Of a stretch of DNA of 64,000 nucleotides, positions 51,467-61,075 are shown one piece after another; position 1 is the first letter of the stretch; the number at the start of each line of letters is the position of its first letter. Source of the DNA: Methylobacterium sp. 17Sr1-1 (GTDB lineage: Bacteria; Pseudomonadota; Alphaproteobacteria; Rhizobiales; Beijerinckiaceae). The stretch lies in the NCBI RefSeq assembly GCF_003173775.1, contig NZ_CP029552.1, forward strand, positions 3,272,001 to 3,336,000. Direction: 5' to 3'. The notes beneath the pieces were generated by a model. The model saw only the letters and a program-made list of their open reading frames with translations. It was not told the DNA's origin and made no database searches. The translations under genes and the position numbers were made by a program.

Positions 51467-52851
51467 GTGCCAAGGGACCTCACCAACTTCTGGGGCGCCG
51501 GCCGCCTCAACCTCGACGCCCGCACCGAGACCGCCTACGGCACGCTTCGCGCCTTCGTGCGCTTCCACCTGATCAGCCGCACCGGCAACTACGTGACGTC
51601 GGGCTCGCAGCAGCGCCTCGGCCGCGCCTTCCCGCCGCTCGGCGTCGACACGTTCGGCCGGGGCCAGACCTACGTGAACGTCGACGAGGCGTTCATCCAG
51701 TTCGCCGGCCTCACCGCGGGCCGGGCCGCCTCGTTCTACGATTTCCACGCCCACGACTTCGAGATCGCGGGAGCCTCGCTCGGCTCCGACCTCTTCTCCA
51801 CCAACCTGATCGCCTACACGGCGAAGGGGGGGACGGCCTTCAGGCGACGCTGTCGATCGAGGATCCGATCCACCGCAAGAACCCGGTCTTCGGCAACGGC
51901 GTCGCCGGCAAGACCGCGAGCCAGTTCCAGGTCTTCTTCCCCGGCAGCGGCAACTTCGCCCCCCCTCGTCGTCACCGACGCCGCCGGGGTGCCGTTGGGC
52001 GGGGCGTTCTACGACGTGGCGCAGCGCTCGCGCCTGCCCGACATCGTCGGCGTCCTGCGCTACGACGCGTCCTGGGGCTCGATGCAGGCCTCCGCCGCCC
52101 TGCACGAGATCACCATCGGCAACGCCTCGTCGCTGACGCGCTTTTCCGGAGCGCCGGCCGACGCCGTCGCGACCCTGCGCCCGGCCGCGGCCTACGGCTT
52201 CGCGGTTTAGGTCGGCGCGAAGCTCAACCTGCCGATGATCGCGGCCGGGGACGCGCTCTACCGCCAGGGCGCCTACGGCGAGGGCGCGACGCTCCATACC
52301 GGCTACGCCAACTACACCGCCAGCGACACCGCGACCGCCTCGCTCGGCCAGGGCACCGCAGTGCCGCAGGATTTCGTCGACGCGGTGCTCGATCCGGTCA
52401 CCGGCCGCCTCGACCGCTCGGCGAGCTGGACGATCCTCGCCTTCTACCTCCACAACTGGAATCCGAACTGGCGCTCGGCGTTCTTCGGCCGCTACGGCGA
52501 GATCGCGTTCGGCAAGGCGGCGCGGACCGGGCTCGGCCTCCTCGACTTCGCCGGCATCCCGAATCCGGCCCTGCGGCCCGCGGCCTTCGCGCTCAGCGGC
52601 ACCCTGCGCGACACCAGCCAGCGCGTCACCGGCATGAACCTGATCTGGTCGCCGGTGCGCGACCTCGATATCGGGCTCGAGGGCCTCCACAGCCGCGTCG
52701 GGCTCCAGTCCGGCCGTACGATCGACCTCGGCCGCTACCCCGGCGCCGTCGTCGCCGACGGCGTGCCGGTCACCGCGGCCGGCGCCCCTTGCGGATGGTG
52801 AGCAGCACCGGCGTGTTCCAGTTCCGCATGCGGGTCCAGCGCGAGTTCTGA
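51467..52851 (+). pseudogene. Alphaproteobacterial porin (Porin_2-like), degenerate
   Basis: The sequence reads as a beta-barrel porin in pieces: LTNFWGAGRLNLDARTETAYGTLRAFVR, QTYVNVDEAFIQFAGLTAGRAASFYDF, then after a frame change ATLSIEDPIHRKNP-like residues, again a change near 51960 (LVVTDAAGVPLGGAF, IVGVLRYDASWGSMQASAALHEI), an in-frame TAG at 52208, GLQAGAKLNLP-type continuation (LPMIAAGDALYRQGAYGEGATLHTGY) and a last frame for STGVFQFRMRVQREF with terminal Phe. The signal peptide and about 80 N-terminal residues are missing. At least three frame breaks and one stop rule out function. Confidence 0.8.
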
Positions 52852-53419
52852 CCGCGCGGAGGCCGCGTCTCGCCGCTCACCGCCTGGCATAATGCCGCAT
52901 GACGAGTGCCGCGGGACGCCGCTTTGCAGGCTCGATCTGCCTGGCGGAACCGCTCCCGGCCCCGATTTGCCGCCGCGCACCCACCCGCCTACGACTGATG
53001 TCACATTGTGACACGCGAACCGCGCAACTCTAACGAAGATGCTTCGACATCATCGTCGGCGTGACGGTGACGAAACCGTCCAGTCTTCGCCCCCGGCGTA
53101 GCTAGGCACATTTTCCAGAACACCTCGCCCGCCCGATCATCGCCGCATTCCGACCTTTGCTGCACCGCAACAACGGCATCGGACCGAAGTCCTACGCGGG
53201 TTCCAACCGGCGAAAAAGGCCGTCGCGAAACCGTTCCGTGAAGCCGGAGTAAAAATTTGTTCAGTTCAGAATCAACTACAAACGACCGGTTAAAAAATTT
53301 GATCGAATTTCGCAGTGCGGTATTTCAAGAACAACCGCATCAACGAGAGCCATGGGCTGCGCCGTCAGCGCGCTCCTGATCGTCGGTGCTCGTCCGCAAC
53401 GCTTCGATCGGAGGTCCCG
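52852..53419. other. Intergenic, upstream region of the exopolysaccharide operon
   Basis: No gene. The AT-richer stretch 53200-53320 (AAAAATTTGTTCAG, GTTAAAAAATTTGATCG) stands out in this GC-rich neighbourhood and likely holds the operon promoter. No conserved site can be named. Confidence 0.45.
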
Positions 53420-55057
53420 GTGACCCAATCGTCTTCCAGCCCCCAGGCGCCGCACCGGCACCGTGGCCTCGTCCGGCTGTCGAGCGTCGGCCTGGCCTCG
53501 GTCCTCGCCCTGTTGATCGGAACCTCCGTCCTGCCGCCGCTGGTGGCCGACCAGTCGGACCGGGCGGTGGTCAACGCGCCGGTGGCGCTCCTGACCGCGC
53601 CGATCTCGGGCGATGTCGCGGCGATTCCCGTGAAGCCCGGCGACAGCGTCGAGCCCGGCGCGCTGCTCGCGCGGATCGCCAACCCACGGGTCGACCGCAC
53701 GACGGCGATCCAGCTCGACAGCAAGGTGACCGACCTGCGCGAGCGCTCGCTCTCGGCCGAGCGCAAGCGCCTGTCGAACCTCGCCTATCTCGAGAGCCTC
53801 GACACCGCGATCAAGCTCCAGTCGGACGGCATCGCCCAGATGTTCCGCTCCGAGATCGAGGCCCTGCGGGCCAAGATCGCCTCGGCCCAGGCCTCGGCCG
53901 AGGAGAAGAAGGTCCTGATGGACCGCCAGGTCAGCATGGTGTCGCGCAACGTCGCCAGCCCCGACATGGTCAAGTCGACCTCGCAGGCCTACACGGCGGC
54001 ACAGCAGGAGCAGAAGGCGGCGGAAGCCCGGCTCGTCCAGAAGACGGGGCAGCTCGACGGCCTTCTGCGCAAGGTCTATGCCGGCGACGACCTCAGCGGG
54101 CTGGCCGAGATCACCCAGAAGCGCATGGCGATCTTCTACGACGCGCAGCGCCTGCAGATCGAGGAGACCGAGCTGAAGGCGGCGCTCGCCGAGCAGCAGC
54201 GCCTGCTTGCCCGCGAGAACACCCGCATCGACAGCCTCTCGGGCACCGAGATCCGCGCGCCGGGCGGCGGCTTCGTGCTCAACGTGGGGGCGAGCGTCGG
54301 CCGCCACGTCACCGCCGGCGACAGCCTCGCCGCCCTCGTCGATTGCGGGCAGAGCTTCGTCGTCGCGATCTTCTCCTACCGCCAGGGCCAGAACCTGCAG
54401 GTCGGCAGCCGCGTCACCATCGACGGCGAGCCGTCCGGCCCGCGGCCCGGCACCGTGACCGAGATCCTGCCGAAGACCAGCGACAAGGCCGACGCCGGCT
54501 ACGCGGTGCCGTTCCCGCAGACCGAGCGGCGCGAGCTCTACGTCCTGGTCAAGCCCGATCCGGCCCCGGCCGCCCCCGCCACGGAAGCGGGCAGCGCGAT
54601 TCCCGCCAATAGCTGCGGCGTCGGCCGCTGGGTCAGCGTGACCCGCGAGGCGGGCTGGGTGCCCTCGACCTCGATGCTGTGGCGCTCGGCCGGCGACCAC
54701 GTCGCGAGCCTCGCGACCCGGGCCGGCACCCTCGTGACGGCGGCGCTGAAGCCCCTCACCGCCGAGACGGCGGTCGCCGCCACCGAGCCGGCACCCGTCG
54801 CCCCGGTCAGTGCGCCCGCACCGCAGCAGGCCTCGGCGAGGGCGGCGCCCCAGGTCCCGGCAGCTCAAGTCCCGGCAACCCAGGTCCCGGCAACCCAAGT
54901 CCCGGCGATCCCTGCGCCCGAGACCACGGCCTCGACGAGGCCGGCGCCGGCCCTGCGCACCGATGCGATGCCGCTGCCGCCCCAGCGCCCGCAGGAATTC
55001 GGAACGACCCCGGCCGAGCCGAAGCAGGCCCGCCGCGAGCAGCGGGCCGAGCGCTGA
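53420..55057 (+). CDS. HlyD-like membrane-fusion / periplasmic adaptor protein
   Basis: A 545-residue protein. One membrane helix near the start (LSSVGLASVLALLIGTSVLPPLV) is followed by a biotinyl-lipoyl-like strand (VNAPVALLTAPISGDVAAIPVKPGDSVEPGALLARI), a long coiled coil (about 95-270), the second half of the lipoyl domain (IRAPGGGFVLNVGASVGRHVTAGDSLAALVDC), and a beta-barrel region (VGSRVTIDGEPSGPRPGTVTEILP). The last 120 residues are Pro/Ala-rich with repeats of QVPAT and end basic. GTG 53420 was chosen because GGAGG lies five bases upstream. Such adaptors sit next to synthases in alginate- and cellulose-type operons (Alg44-like). Confidence 0.85.
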   Translation: MTQSSSSPQAPHRHRGLVRLSSVGLASVLALLIGTSVLPPLVADQSDRAVVNAPVALLTAPISGDVAAIPVKPGDSVEPGALLARIANPRVDRTTAIQLDSKVTDLRERSLSAERKRLSNLAYLESLDTAIKLQSDGIAQMFRSEIEALRAKIASAQASAEEKKVLMDRQVSMVSRNVASPDMVKSTSQAYTAAQQEQKAAEARLVQKTGQLDGLLRKVYAGDDLSGLAEITQKRMAIFYDAQRLQIEETELKAALAEQQRLLARENTRIDSLSGTEIRAPGGGFVLNVGASVGRHVTAGDSLAALVDCGQSFVVAIFSYRQGQNLQVGSRVTIDGEPSGPRPGTVTEILPKTSDKADAGYAVPFPQTERRELYVLVKPDPAPAAPATEAGSAIPANSCGVGRWVSVTREAGWVPSTSMLWRSAGDHVASLATRAGTLVTAALKPLTAETAVAATEPAPVAPVSAPAPQQASARAAPQVPAAQVPATQVPATQVPAIPAPETTASTRPAPALRTDAMPLPPQRPQEFGTTPAEPKQARREQRAER

Positions 55058-55070
55058 AGGGCCCGAGCGC

Positions 55071-56288
55071 GTGAAGGCCCTCCTCGCCGCCCTCGCCCTG
55101 GCGACCGGCCTCGCGGCGCCGGTGCAGGCTGCGCCCGCCCCGTGCGGGGCGGTCGCCGCCGCCCTCGACGCAGCCGCGCCGAGCGGGCCCGCCTTCGCGG
55201 CGAGCTACGGCCCCGGCCCCGGCGAGGCCGCGGTGCCGCTGCCCCTGCGCAACACCGCCTTCGCCTACGACAACGCGCTCGCCGTCATCGCGCTCACCGC
55301 CTGCGGCGACCGGGAGCGCGCCCGCCGGATCGGCGACGCGTTCCTCGGTGCGCTCGAAGCCGACCGCACCTTCGCGGATGGACGGGTGCGCAACGCCTAC
55401 CGGGCCGGCCCGGCGACCGCGCGGCCGGTGCTGCTGCCGGGCTGGTGGGACGGAAAGGCCAAGCGCTGGTCGGAGGACCGCTACCAGGTCGGCAGCGCCA
55501 CCGGCAACGTCGCCTGGGTCGGCCTCGCGCTGATGACGCTGCACGCGGCCACCGGCGAGGCGCGCTACCGGGCGGGCGCCGCCCGGCTCCTGGGCTGGAT
55601 CACCGCCAACGCCGCCGCACAGACGGGCCTCACTGCCGGTTTCACCGGCGGGCGCGACGGCTACGATCCCGAGCAGACCCCGCTGCCCTGGGCTTCGACC
55701 GAGCACAACCTCGACGTCGTGGCGCTCGGCACTTGGCTCGGCACCTGGCTCGGCCCCGAGGGGGAAGGGGCGGCGCGCTCCGCCCGCGCCTTCGTCGACG
55801 CGGCGTTCGACGAAGGCGCGGGCTGCTTCCGGATGGGAACCGGGCCCGACGGACGGATGCGCGACACGACCGAGATCGCCCTCGACACCCAGCTCTGGCC
55901 GCTGCTCGCGGTGGCCGATCCGCCTGCCCCCTGGCGCCGGGCGCTGGCCTGCGCCGAAGAACGCCTCGCCGTGCCCGGCGGGTTCGACTTCAACGACGAC
56001 CGCGACGGGCTGTGGGTCGAGGGCACGGCGCAGGCCGCCCTCGCCTACCGGGCCGTGGGCGACCACGCCCGCAGCGCGGCACTGCTCAGGACTGCGCTGG
56101 GGGAGCGGGCACCCTCGGGCCTGCTCTACGCCACCCGCGAGGCCAAGCTCACCACCGGCCTGACGATCGGCCCGGGGAGCACCACGCCGGACTTCCTCTA
56201 CTTCCGCCGCCCGCATCTCGGCGCCACGGCCTGGGCCGTGCTGGCGCAGGCGGGCTGGAACCCCTTCGACGGCAAGCTTCTGAGGTAG
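55071..56288 (+). CDS. Secreted alpha/alpha-barrel protein, possible glycoside hydrolase
   Basis: A 405-residue protein with a signal peptide (LLAALALATGLAAPVQAAPA) behind a GTG start at 55071, 13 bases after the adaptor gene. The body has repeated helical pairs with aromatic/acidic clusters: FAYDNALAVIALTACG, YQVGSATGNVAWVGLALMTLH, GYDPEQTPLPWASTEHNLDVVALGTWL, MRDTTEIALDTQLWPLLAV, LWVEGTAQAALAYRAVG. This looks like an (alpha/alpha)6 barrel similar to GH8/GH88-type enzymes, with conserved Asp and Glu facing a cleft, but no family is certain. In this position cellulose-type operons usually carry the BcsZ cellulase, which it may replace. Confidence 0.75.
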   Translation: MKALLAALALATGLAAPVQAAPAPCGAVAAALDAAAPSGPAFAASYGPGPGEAAVPLPLRNTAFAYDNALAVIALTACGDRERARRIGDAFLGALEADRTFADGRVRNAYRAGPATARPVLLPGWWDGKAKRWSEDRYQVGSATGNVAWVGLALMTLHAATGEARYRAGAARLLGWITANAAAQTGLTAGFTGGRDGYDPEQTPLPWASTEHNLDVVALGTWLGTWLGPEGEGAARSARAFVDAAFDEGAGCFRMGTGPDGRMRDTTEIALDTQLWPLLAVADPPAPWRRALACAEERLAVPGGFDFNDDRDGLWVEGTAQAALAYRAVGDHARSAALLRTALGERAPSGLLYATREAKLTTGLTIGPGSTTPDFLYFRRPHLGATAWAVLAQAGWNPFDGKLLR

Positions 56289-56293
56289 CGCGC

Positions 56294-58240
56294 ATGTTCG
56301 GCACTCCCGGCGACGTCTCGACGGTGCTCGCCCTCAACCTCGCGGTCGCGCTGGCGCTCTACGCCCTGCCGGCCCTGCTCGTGCCGCAGCGCGCCTACGA
56401 CCGCTGGGTCTTCGGCGGCCTCACGGCGGCGCTCGTCGTCACCTACGTCGCGTGGCGCTGGACCGACACCCTGCCGCCCCTCGAACTCTCGGCCGAGGCC
56501 CTGTGGCCCTACCTGTTCTTCATCTTCGAGGCGGTGGCGATCACCTACACGCTGATGTCGATCGCGATCCTGATGCGCCACAAGGACCGCTCGGCGGAGG
56601 CCGATCTGGCGCAGGCCCGCCACGAGGCCGCGAACGACTGGCCGGCGGTCGATGTCTTTATCTGCACCTACAACGAGCCGCTCGAGGTGCTCGAGAAGTC
56701 GATCCTGCCGGCGCTCGCCATCGACTATCCGCACAAGACCGTCTGGGTGCTCGACGACACCCGCCGCGACTGGCTGCGCGATTATTGCGAAAAGGTCGGC
56801 GCGCGCTACCTGCGCCGGCCCGACAACAAGGGCGCCAAGGCCGGCAACCTCAACAACGGCCTGCGGGCGACCGCGGCCGAGACCGGCGCTCCCCTGATCC
56901 TGGTCCTCGACGCCGATTTCGCGCCGCAACCCGACATCCTGACGCGGATGGTCGGCCTGTTCGACGATCCCCGCGCGGCGGTGGTGCAGTCGCCGCAATT
57001 CTTCTTCAACGCCGACCCGATCCAGCACAATCTCTCGGCCGCCGAGAGCTGGGTCGACGACCAGCGCATCTTCTTCGACGTGTTCCAGCCGGCCAAGGAT
57101 GCCTGGGGCTGCTCGTTCTGCGTCGGCACCTCGTTCATCGTGCGGCGCGACCGGCTGGACGAGATCGGCGGCTTCCCGGACGCGGCGATCTGCGAGGACC
57201 TCAACCTCTCCTGCGGCATGATGCGGGCGGGCTATCGCACCCACTGGCTCAACGAGCGCCTCAGCATGGGCCTCTCGGCGGAAGGGCTGCCGGAATACAT
57301 CACCCAGCGCACCCGCTGGTGCCTCGGGACGATGCAGGTGGCGCTGCTGCGCTCCGGCCCGCTCTTCGGCTCCGGCTACACGCTCATCCAGCGCCTGCAC
57401 TTCGTCCACGGGGTCCTGAACTGGCTGTGCAAGCCGTTCATCGTGCTGATGCTGATCGCCCCCTCGATCTACTGGTTTGCCGGGCTGCCGGCCTTCCAGG
57501 CCGACTACCTGTCCTTCCTGCGCTTCGGCCTGCCGATGCTGCTCGCGGTCTGGGCCTACAACGGCTGGATCTCCGGCTCGCGCACCCTGCCGCTGTTCAT
57601 GGAGGTCACCCACACCATGACGGCGCTGCCGATCACCGTGACGCTGGCGGTGGCCGCCGTGAAGCCGTTCGGCCGGCCGTTCAAGGTGACCGACAAGGGC
57701 GGCGACCGCTCGCGGATGATGGTGCGCTGGCGCCTCGCCGCCCTGTTCGGCGGCTTCTCGCTGCTCTCGGCCTTCAGCATCGTCTGGGCCTTCGTGGCGC
57801 CGGAGGCCGCGACGGAGGTGTCCTCGATGGACTACTTCAACCTGGTCTGGGCCGGCGTCGCGATGGTGCTGACCTTCGTGGCCTTCCTGGTCTGCTTCGA
57901 GTACCCGCGCGCCGACCTGCTGTTTCCCTGCGCGCTCGACGCGGTGCTGGAGGCGGACGGGTGCTCGGTGCCGGCCCGGGTCACCCACCTCTCGACCGAC
58001 CGCGCCACCCTCGCGCCGGACGTCGCGATCCCGGCGGGCGCGGTGCTGCACCTGCCGGGCATCGGCCCGGTGCCCGTCGCCCCCCTCGGCGAGGGCCTGG
58101 TGCGGCTCGATCCGGACTTCGCCCGGCGCCGCGCCCTGGTGCTGATGCTCTACGGCACGCCGCGCGACCGGATCGCCCGCCAGGCCCGCCTGTCGGGGGC
58201 GATGGCCGGGCTGGTGCGGCGGGGGTTCGGGCTTTCCTGA
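56294..58240 (+). CDS. Cellulose-synthase-like GT2 with degenerate PilZ-like tail
   Basis: A 648-residue inner-membrane glycosyltransferase. Two to three helices at the N-terminus (VLALNLAVALALYALPALLV, LTAALVVTYVAWRW, YLFFIFEAVAITYTLMSIAIL), then the catalytic GT-A domain with VFICTYNEP (118-126), VLVLDADFAP (near 206), ICEDLNLSC (near 300) and QRTRWCLGTMQ (near 337) – the D, DxD, TED-like and QxxRW motifs of processive synthases – then four more helices and a 100-residue tail. The tail sits where BcsA has its c-di-GMP-binding PilZ domain, but neither RxxxR nor DxSxxG is present, so activation by c-di-GMP is unlikely. No bcsB or bcsC is adjacent. Six bases separate it from the preceding gene. 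Confidence 0.88.
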   Translation: MFGTPGDVSTVLALNLAVALALYALPALLVPQRAYDRWVFGGLTAALVVTYVAWRWTDTLPPLELSAEALWPYLFFIFEAVAITYTLMSIAILMRHKDRSAEADLAQARHEAANDWPAVDVFICTYNEPLEVLEKSILPALAIDYPHKTVWVLDDTRRDWLRDYCEKVGARYLRRPDNKGAKAGNLNNGLRATAAETGAPLILVLDADFAPQPDILTRMVGLFDDPRAAVVQSPQFFFNADPIQHNLSAAESWVDDQRIFFDVFQPAKDAWGCSFCVGTSFIVRRDRLDEIGGFPDAAICEDLNLSCGMMRAGYRTHWLNERLSMGLSAEGLPEYITQRTRWCLGTMQVALLRSGPLFGSGYTLIQRLHFVHGVLNWLCKPFIVLMLIAPSIYWFAGLPAFQADYLSFLRFGLPMLLAVWAYNGWISGSRTLPLFMEVTHTMTALPITVTLAVAAVKPFGRPFKVTDKGGDRSRMMVRWRLAALFGGFSLLSAFSIVWAFVAPEAATEVSSMDYFNLVWAGVAMVLTFVAFLVCFEYPRADLLFPCALDAVLEADGCSVPARVTHLSTDRATLAPDVAIPAGAVLHLPGIGPVPVAPLGEGLVRLDPDFARRRALVLMLYGTPRDRIARQARLSGAMAGLVRRGFGLS

Positions 58241-58397
58241 GACGGGAGGGGGGTGTCGTTTTCCGGGCCTCAGCGTCTCGGACCCCTGACGGGCTGGAAG
58301 CGTGGGCTAAGATGCAAGGCGTGATCGGCCGCGAAAGGTCGTCACCGAACAGCCCTTCCGAATCGTCGTGCGGGCGAAGGAGCTCGGGCGCGGGCGA

Positions 58398-59120
58398 TCA
58401 GACGAGGCGGGCGCCGCCATCGACGTGCAGGGTCTCGCCGTTCATGAAGCCGTTGCTCATCAGGAACACGACCGCCGCGCCGGCCTCCTCGGCCGTGCCG
58501 AGGCGCCTTTGCGGCAGCCTCTCGGTGAGCGCGGAGACGTAGGCGTCGCGGTGGGCGCCGAGCGTGCGGGCGAGGAGCGGAGTGTCCGTGGTACCCGGGG
58601 ACAGGGCGTTGACCCGCACCGGCGCCAGTTCGAGCGCGAGACCGCGGGCGAGAGCCTCCATCGCGGCCGAGGCGGCGGCGAGCACCGCGGTGCCCTGGGC
58701 GCTGGGGCGATCCGCCAGGGCGCCGGAGATGAAGGTGACCGACCCATCCCGTGCCAGCCGGTCGCCCAGGGCGCGAAGGGCATGGATCGCGGCCCAGATC
58801 CGCTCGTCGAAGGCCCGCTTCAGGTAATCGACCTCGGCCTCCAGGATCCTGCCGGCCACGAAGGTGCCAGCGAGGAGGACGAGGTGGTCAACGCGGGGGA
58901 TGCCGGCGAGCGCCGCCGCGATGGTCTCGGGCCGGGTCACGTCCGCGGCCCGCCAGCCGGCGAACCCGTTCTCGGCTGCGACGCGCGCGGCGCCCTCGGC
59001 GTTGAAGCCGATCACGACGACCGCGGCGCCGGCCGCCTTCGCCTGCCGGGCGGCCGCGAGGCCGATGCCGGACGTGCCGCCGAAGACGACCACGGTGCGG
59101 TCCTGGAGGGTGCTGCTCAC
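58398..59120 (-). CDS. Short-chain dehydrogenase/reductase lacking the usual YxxxK
   Basis: A 240-residue SDR. VVVFGGTSGIGLAAARQAKAAG is the TGxxxGIG cofactor site; the NNAG-like position reads LVLLAGTFV, and RVNALSPGTTDTPLL follows as in the family. The catalytic stretch SGALADRPSAQGTAVLAAASAAMEALA has Ser but no YxxxK, seen in a minor SDR group. The GTG at 59120 follows GAAGGAC. Divergent from a LysR gene, the usual arrangement of a regulator and its target. Confidence 0.87.
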   Translation of the reverse strand: MSSTLQDRTVVVFGGTSGIGLAAARQAKAAGAAVVVIGFNAEGAARVAAENGFAGWRAADVTRPETIAAALAGIPRVDHLVLLAGTFVAGRILEAEVDYLKRAFDERIWAAIHALRALGDRLARDGSVTFISGALADRPSAQGTAVLAAASAAMEALARGLALELAPVRVNALSPGTTDTPLLARTLGAHRDAYVSALTERLPQRRLGTAEEAGAAVVFLMSNGFMNGETLHVDGGARLV

Positions 59121-59225
59121 GACGATAGTCCTTCCCGCAGGCGCTGGTGGCGCGCCGATGGGAGGAGAATGGCGCCTGGGCCACAGCTTGATAATCGGGC
59201 CTGAACTCGCTTCAGTCATGCTGTC

Positions 59226-60224
59226 ATGGAACAGATCGGTCTCGACCGCCTCACCGGCCTCGTCGCGTTCGCGCGCTCCGCCTCGCTCGGCAGCTACACG
59301 GCTGCGGCCCGCTCCCTCGGCATCTCGCCCTCGGCGGTGAGCAAGAGCGTGCAGCGCCTGGAGGCGCGTCTGGGCGTGAGCCTGTTCACCCGCACCACGC
59401 GCTCGCTCACCCTGACGCCGGAGGGCCGCGACCTGCACGAGCGGGCGTTGCGGCTCCTGCGCGAGGCCGAGGCGATCGAGCAGGCCGCCGCGGCGGCCCG
59501 CGCCGAGCCGGCCGGCCTTCTGAAGGTGACGGCGCCGCTCCCGGTCGGCACGCACCTGCTCGCCCCGGCGCTGCCGCGGTTCCGCGCGCGCCACCCGAGG
59601 CTGACGATCGACCTGCGCCTAGGCGACCACATGGCGGACCTGATCGAGGAGGGCATCGACGTTGCGATCCGGGTGGGCGAGCTCTCGGATTCGCGCCTGA
59701 TCTCCCGCCGCCTCGCGCCGCACTTCGTCTGCGCCTTCGCCGCGCCGACCTATCTGGCGCGGCGCGGCATGCCGCGTCACCCGGACGATCTCGTCCACCA
59801 CGACTGCGTGAACTTCCGCTTCCAGAGCACCGGCCAAGTCCTGCGCTGGCCGTTCCGCGTCGGCGGCCGCACGGTCGAACTCACGCCGGATGCCGGCATC
59901 GTCACCGACTTCAGCGATGCCGTCGCGGCGATGCTGGTCGCCGGCGGCGGCATCGGCGTCTCGCCGACCTACATCGCCGCGCCGCATGTCGAGCGGGGTG
60001 CGCTGGTGCCGGTCCTGCGGGACTTCTCGGTCGAGCGCTCCGCCTTCACGGCGCTCTGGCCGGAGAGTCGGCGCGGCAGCCCGAACGTGAAGGCGTTCCT
60101 CGCCTTCCTCGAAGAGGTGTTTCCCTCGCCGGCCCCCTGGGACCGAGCGCTCGAGGAGGAAGGGCGCGCGTCATCCGTCGAGAGACCGCTGAGTTCCGTC
60201 CCAACGGGCGCTCGAACTCGATGA
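59226..60224 (+). CDS. LysR-type transcriptional regulator
   Basis: A 332-residue regulator. Helix-turn-helix: GSYTAAARSLGISPSAVSKSVQRLEARLGVSLFTRTTRSLTLTPEG (residues 18-65), then a periplasmic-binding-like effector domain (GLLKVTAPLPVGTHLLAPALP, HMADLIEEGIDVAIRVGEL, GRTVELTPDAGIVTDFSDAVAAMLVAGGGIG). About 105 bases separate it from the SDR start on the other strand, with a shared promoter region. Probably controls the SDR and itself. No effector can be named. Confidence 0.92.
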   Translation: MEQIGLDRLTGLVAFARSASLGSYTAAARSLGISPSAVSKSVQRLEARLGVSLFTRTTRSLTLTPEGRDLHERALRLLREAEAIEQAAAAARAEPAGLLKVTAPLPVGTHLLAPALPRFRARHPRLTIDLRLGDHMADLIEEGIDVAIRVGELSDSRLISRRLAPHFVCAFAAPTYLARRGMPRHPDDLVHHDCVNFRFQSTGQVLRWPFRVGGRTVELTPDAGIVTDFSDAVAAMLVAGGGIGVSPTYIAAPHVERGALVPVLRDFSVERSAFTALWPESRRGSPNVKAFLAFLEEVFPSPAPWDRALEEEGRASSVERPLSSVPTGARTR

Positions 60225-60260
60225 ACCCGACCGACTCGCAAATGCCGGCGGGACTCGCCG

Positions 60261-60977
60261 TCAGTCCGTCGTCCGCACCGTCCAGGTCGCCCGGCGGATC
60301 CCCTCCGCCGCGCCGAGCCGCGCGATCACCGCGTCGATCTCCTCCGGCTCGATCGACGTGCTGACCAGGGTGGCGACCACCTCGACGTCGTCCTCGCCGC
60401 GCTCCTCGACGTCGACCTCGCTCACCGGGTAGTGGGCCGCCTCCAGGCGCTCGACCAGGAGGTCGCGCACCTCCGAGAGGCGGTCGGTGTCGGTGGTGGC
60501 GCGGACCTCGTAGGTCGCCTCCGAATCGCGCTCGTCGATCGGGATGCGGTTGATCGCGTTGACGAGGGGCCGCAGCAGCGTGTTGCCAGCAAGCACCGCG
60601 ACGGTGACGAGCGTCGCCTCCGCCGCGAGATCGACGCCCGACAGGGCGCCGACGGCGGCCGAGCACCACAGGGTCGCGGCGGTGTTGAGGCCGCGGACGT
60701 TCATGCCCTCCTTCATGATCACGCCGGCGCCCAGGAAGCCGACGCCCGAGACCACGTAGGCGACGATGCGGATCGCCCCGTCGGCATGGCCGATGCGCAT
60801 GCCGAGATCGGTGAAGGCGGCCGCCCCCACCGCCACCAGCACGTTGGTGCGCAGGCCCGCGGTGCGCTGCCGGTACTGGCGCTCCGCCCCGATCAGGGTG
60901 CCGAGCACGAAGGCGCAGAACAGGCTCAGGGTGGAGTTGAGGAATTCGCCGGCCTGGAAGGCCTGGATGATCGCCAT
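60261..60977 (-). CDS. MgtC/SapB family membrane protein
   Basis: A 238-residue protein with four or five helices in the first 150 residues: LFCAFVLGTLIGAERQYRQRTAGLRTNVLVAVGAAAFT carries the family's GxERQxRxxxAGLRT signature, followed by YVVSGVGFLGAGVIMKEG and GLNTAATLWCSAAVGALSG. The C-terminal 80 residues form an ACT-like domain (DTDRLSEVRDLLVERLEAAHY). MgtC proteins support growth at low Mg2+ and inside hosts; here the role is unknown. The gene stands alone and ends convergent with the LysR gene. Confidence 0.92.
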   Translation of the reverse strand: MAIIQAFQAGEFLNSTLSLFCAFVLGTLIGAERQYRQRTAGLRTNVLVAVGAAAFTDLGMRIGHADGAIRIVAYVVSGVGFLGAGVIMKEGMNVRGLNTAATLWCSAAVGALSGVDLAAEATLVTVAVLAGNTLLRPLVNAINRIPIDERDSEATYEVRATTDTDRLSEVRDLLVERLEAAHYPVSEVDVEERGEDDVEVVATLVSTSIEPEEIDAVIARLGAAEGIRRATWTVRTTD

Positions 60978-61075
60978 CGCGTCGCGCCGCCCGTGGAGGA
61001 TCGCGCCGGCCGCGACGGCCGGCGCCGAAACCCCGGCCTATAGCGGGGCCGTGTGACGGCCGGATAGCGGCGGGG

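Noticed and set aside
55142..58240. 1032-codon plus-strand frame across two genes
   Set aside because: Only its second half in the cellulose-synthase frame is real; the first half is an Arg-rich shadow of the barrel-protein gene.
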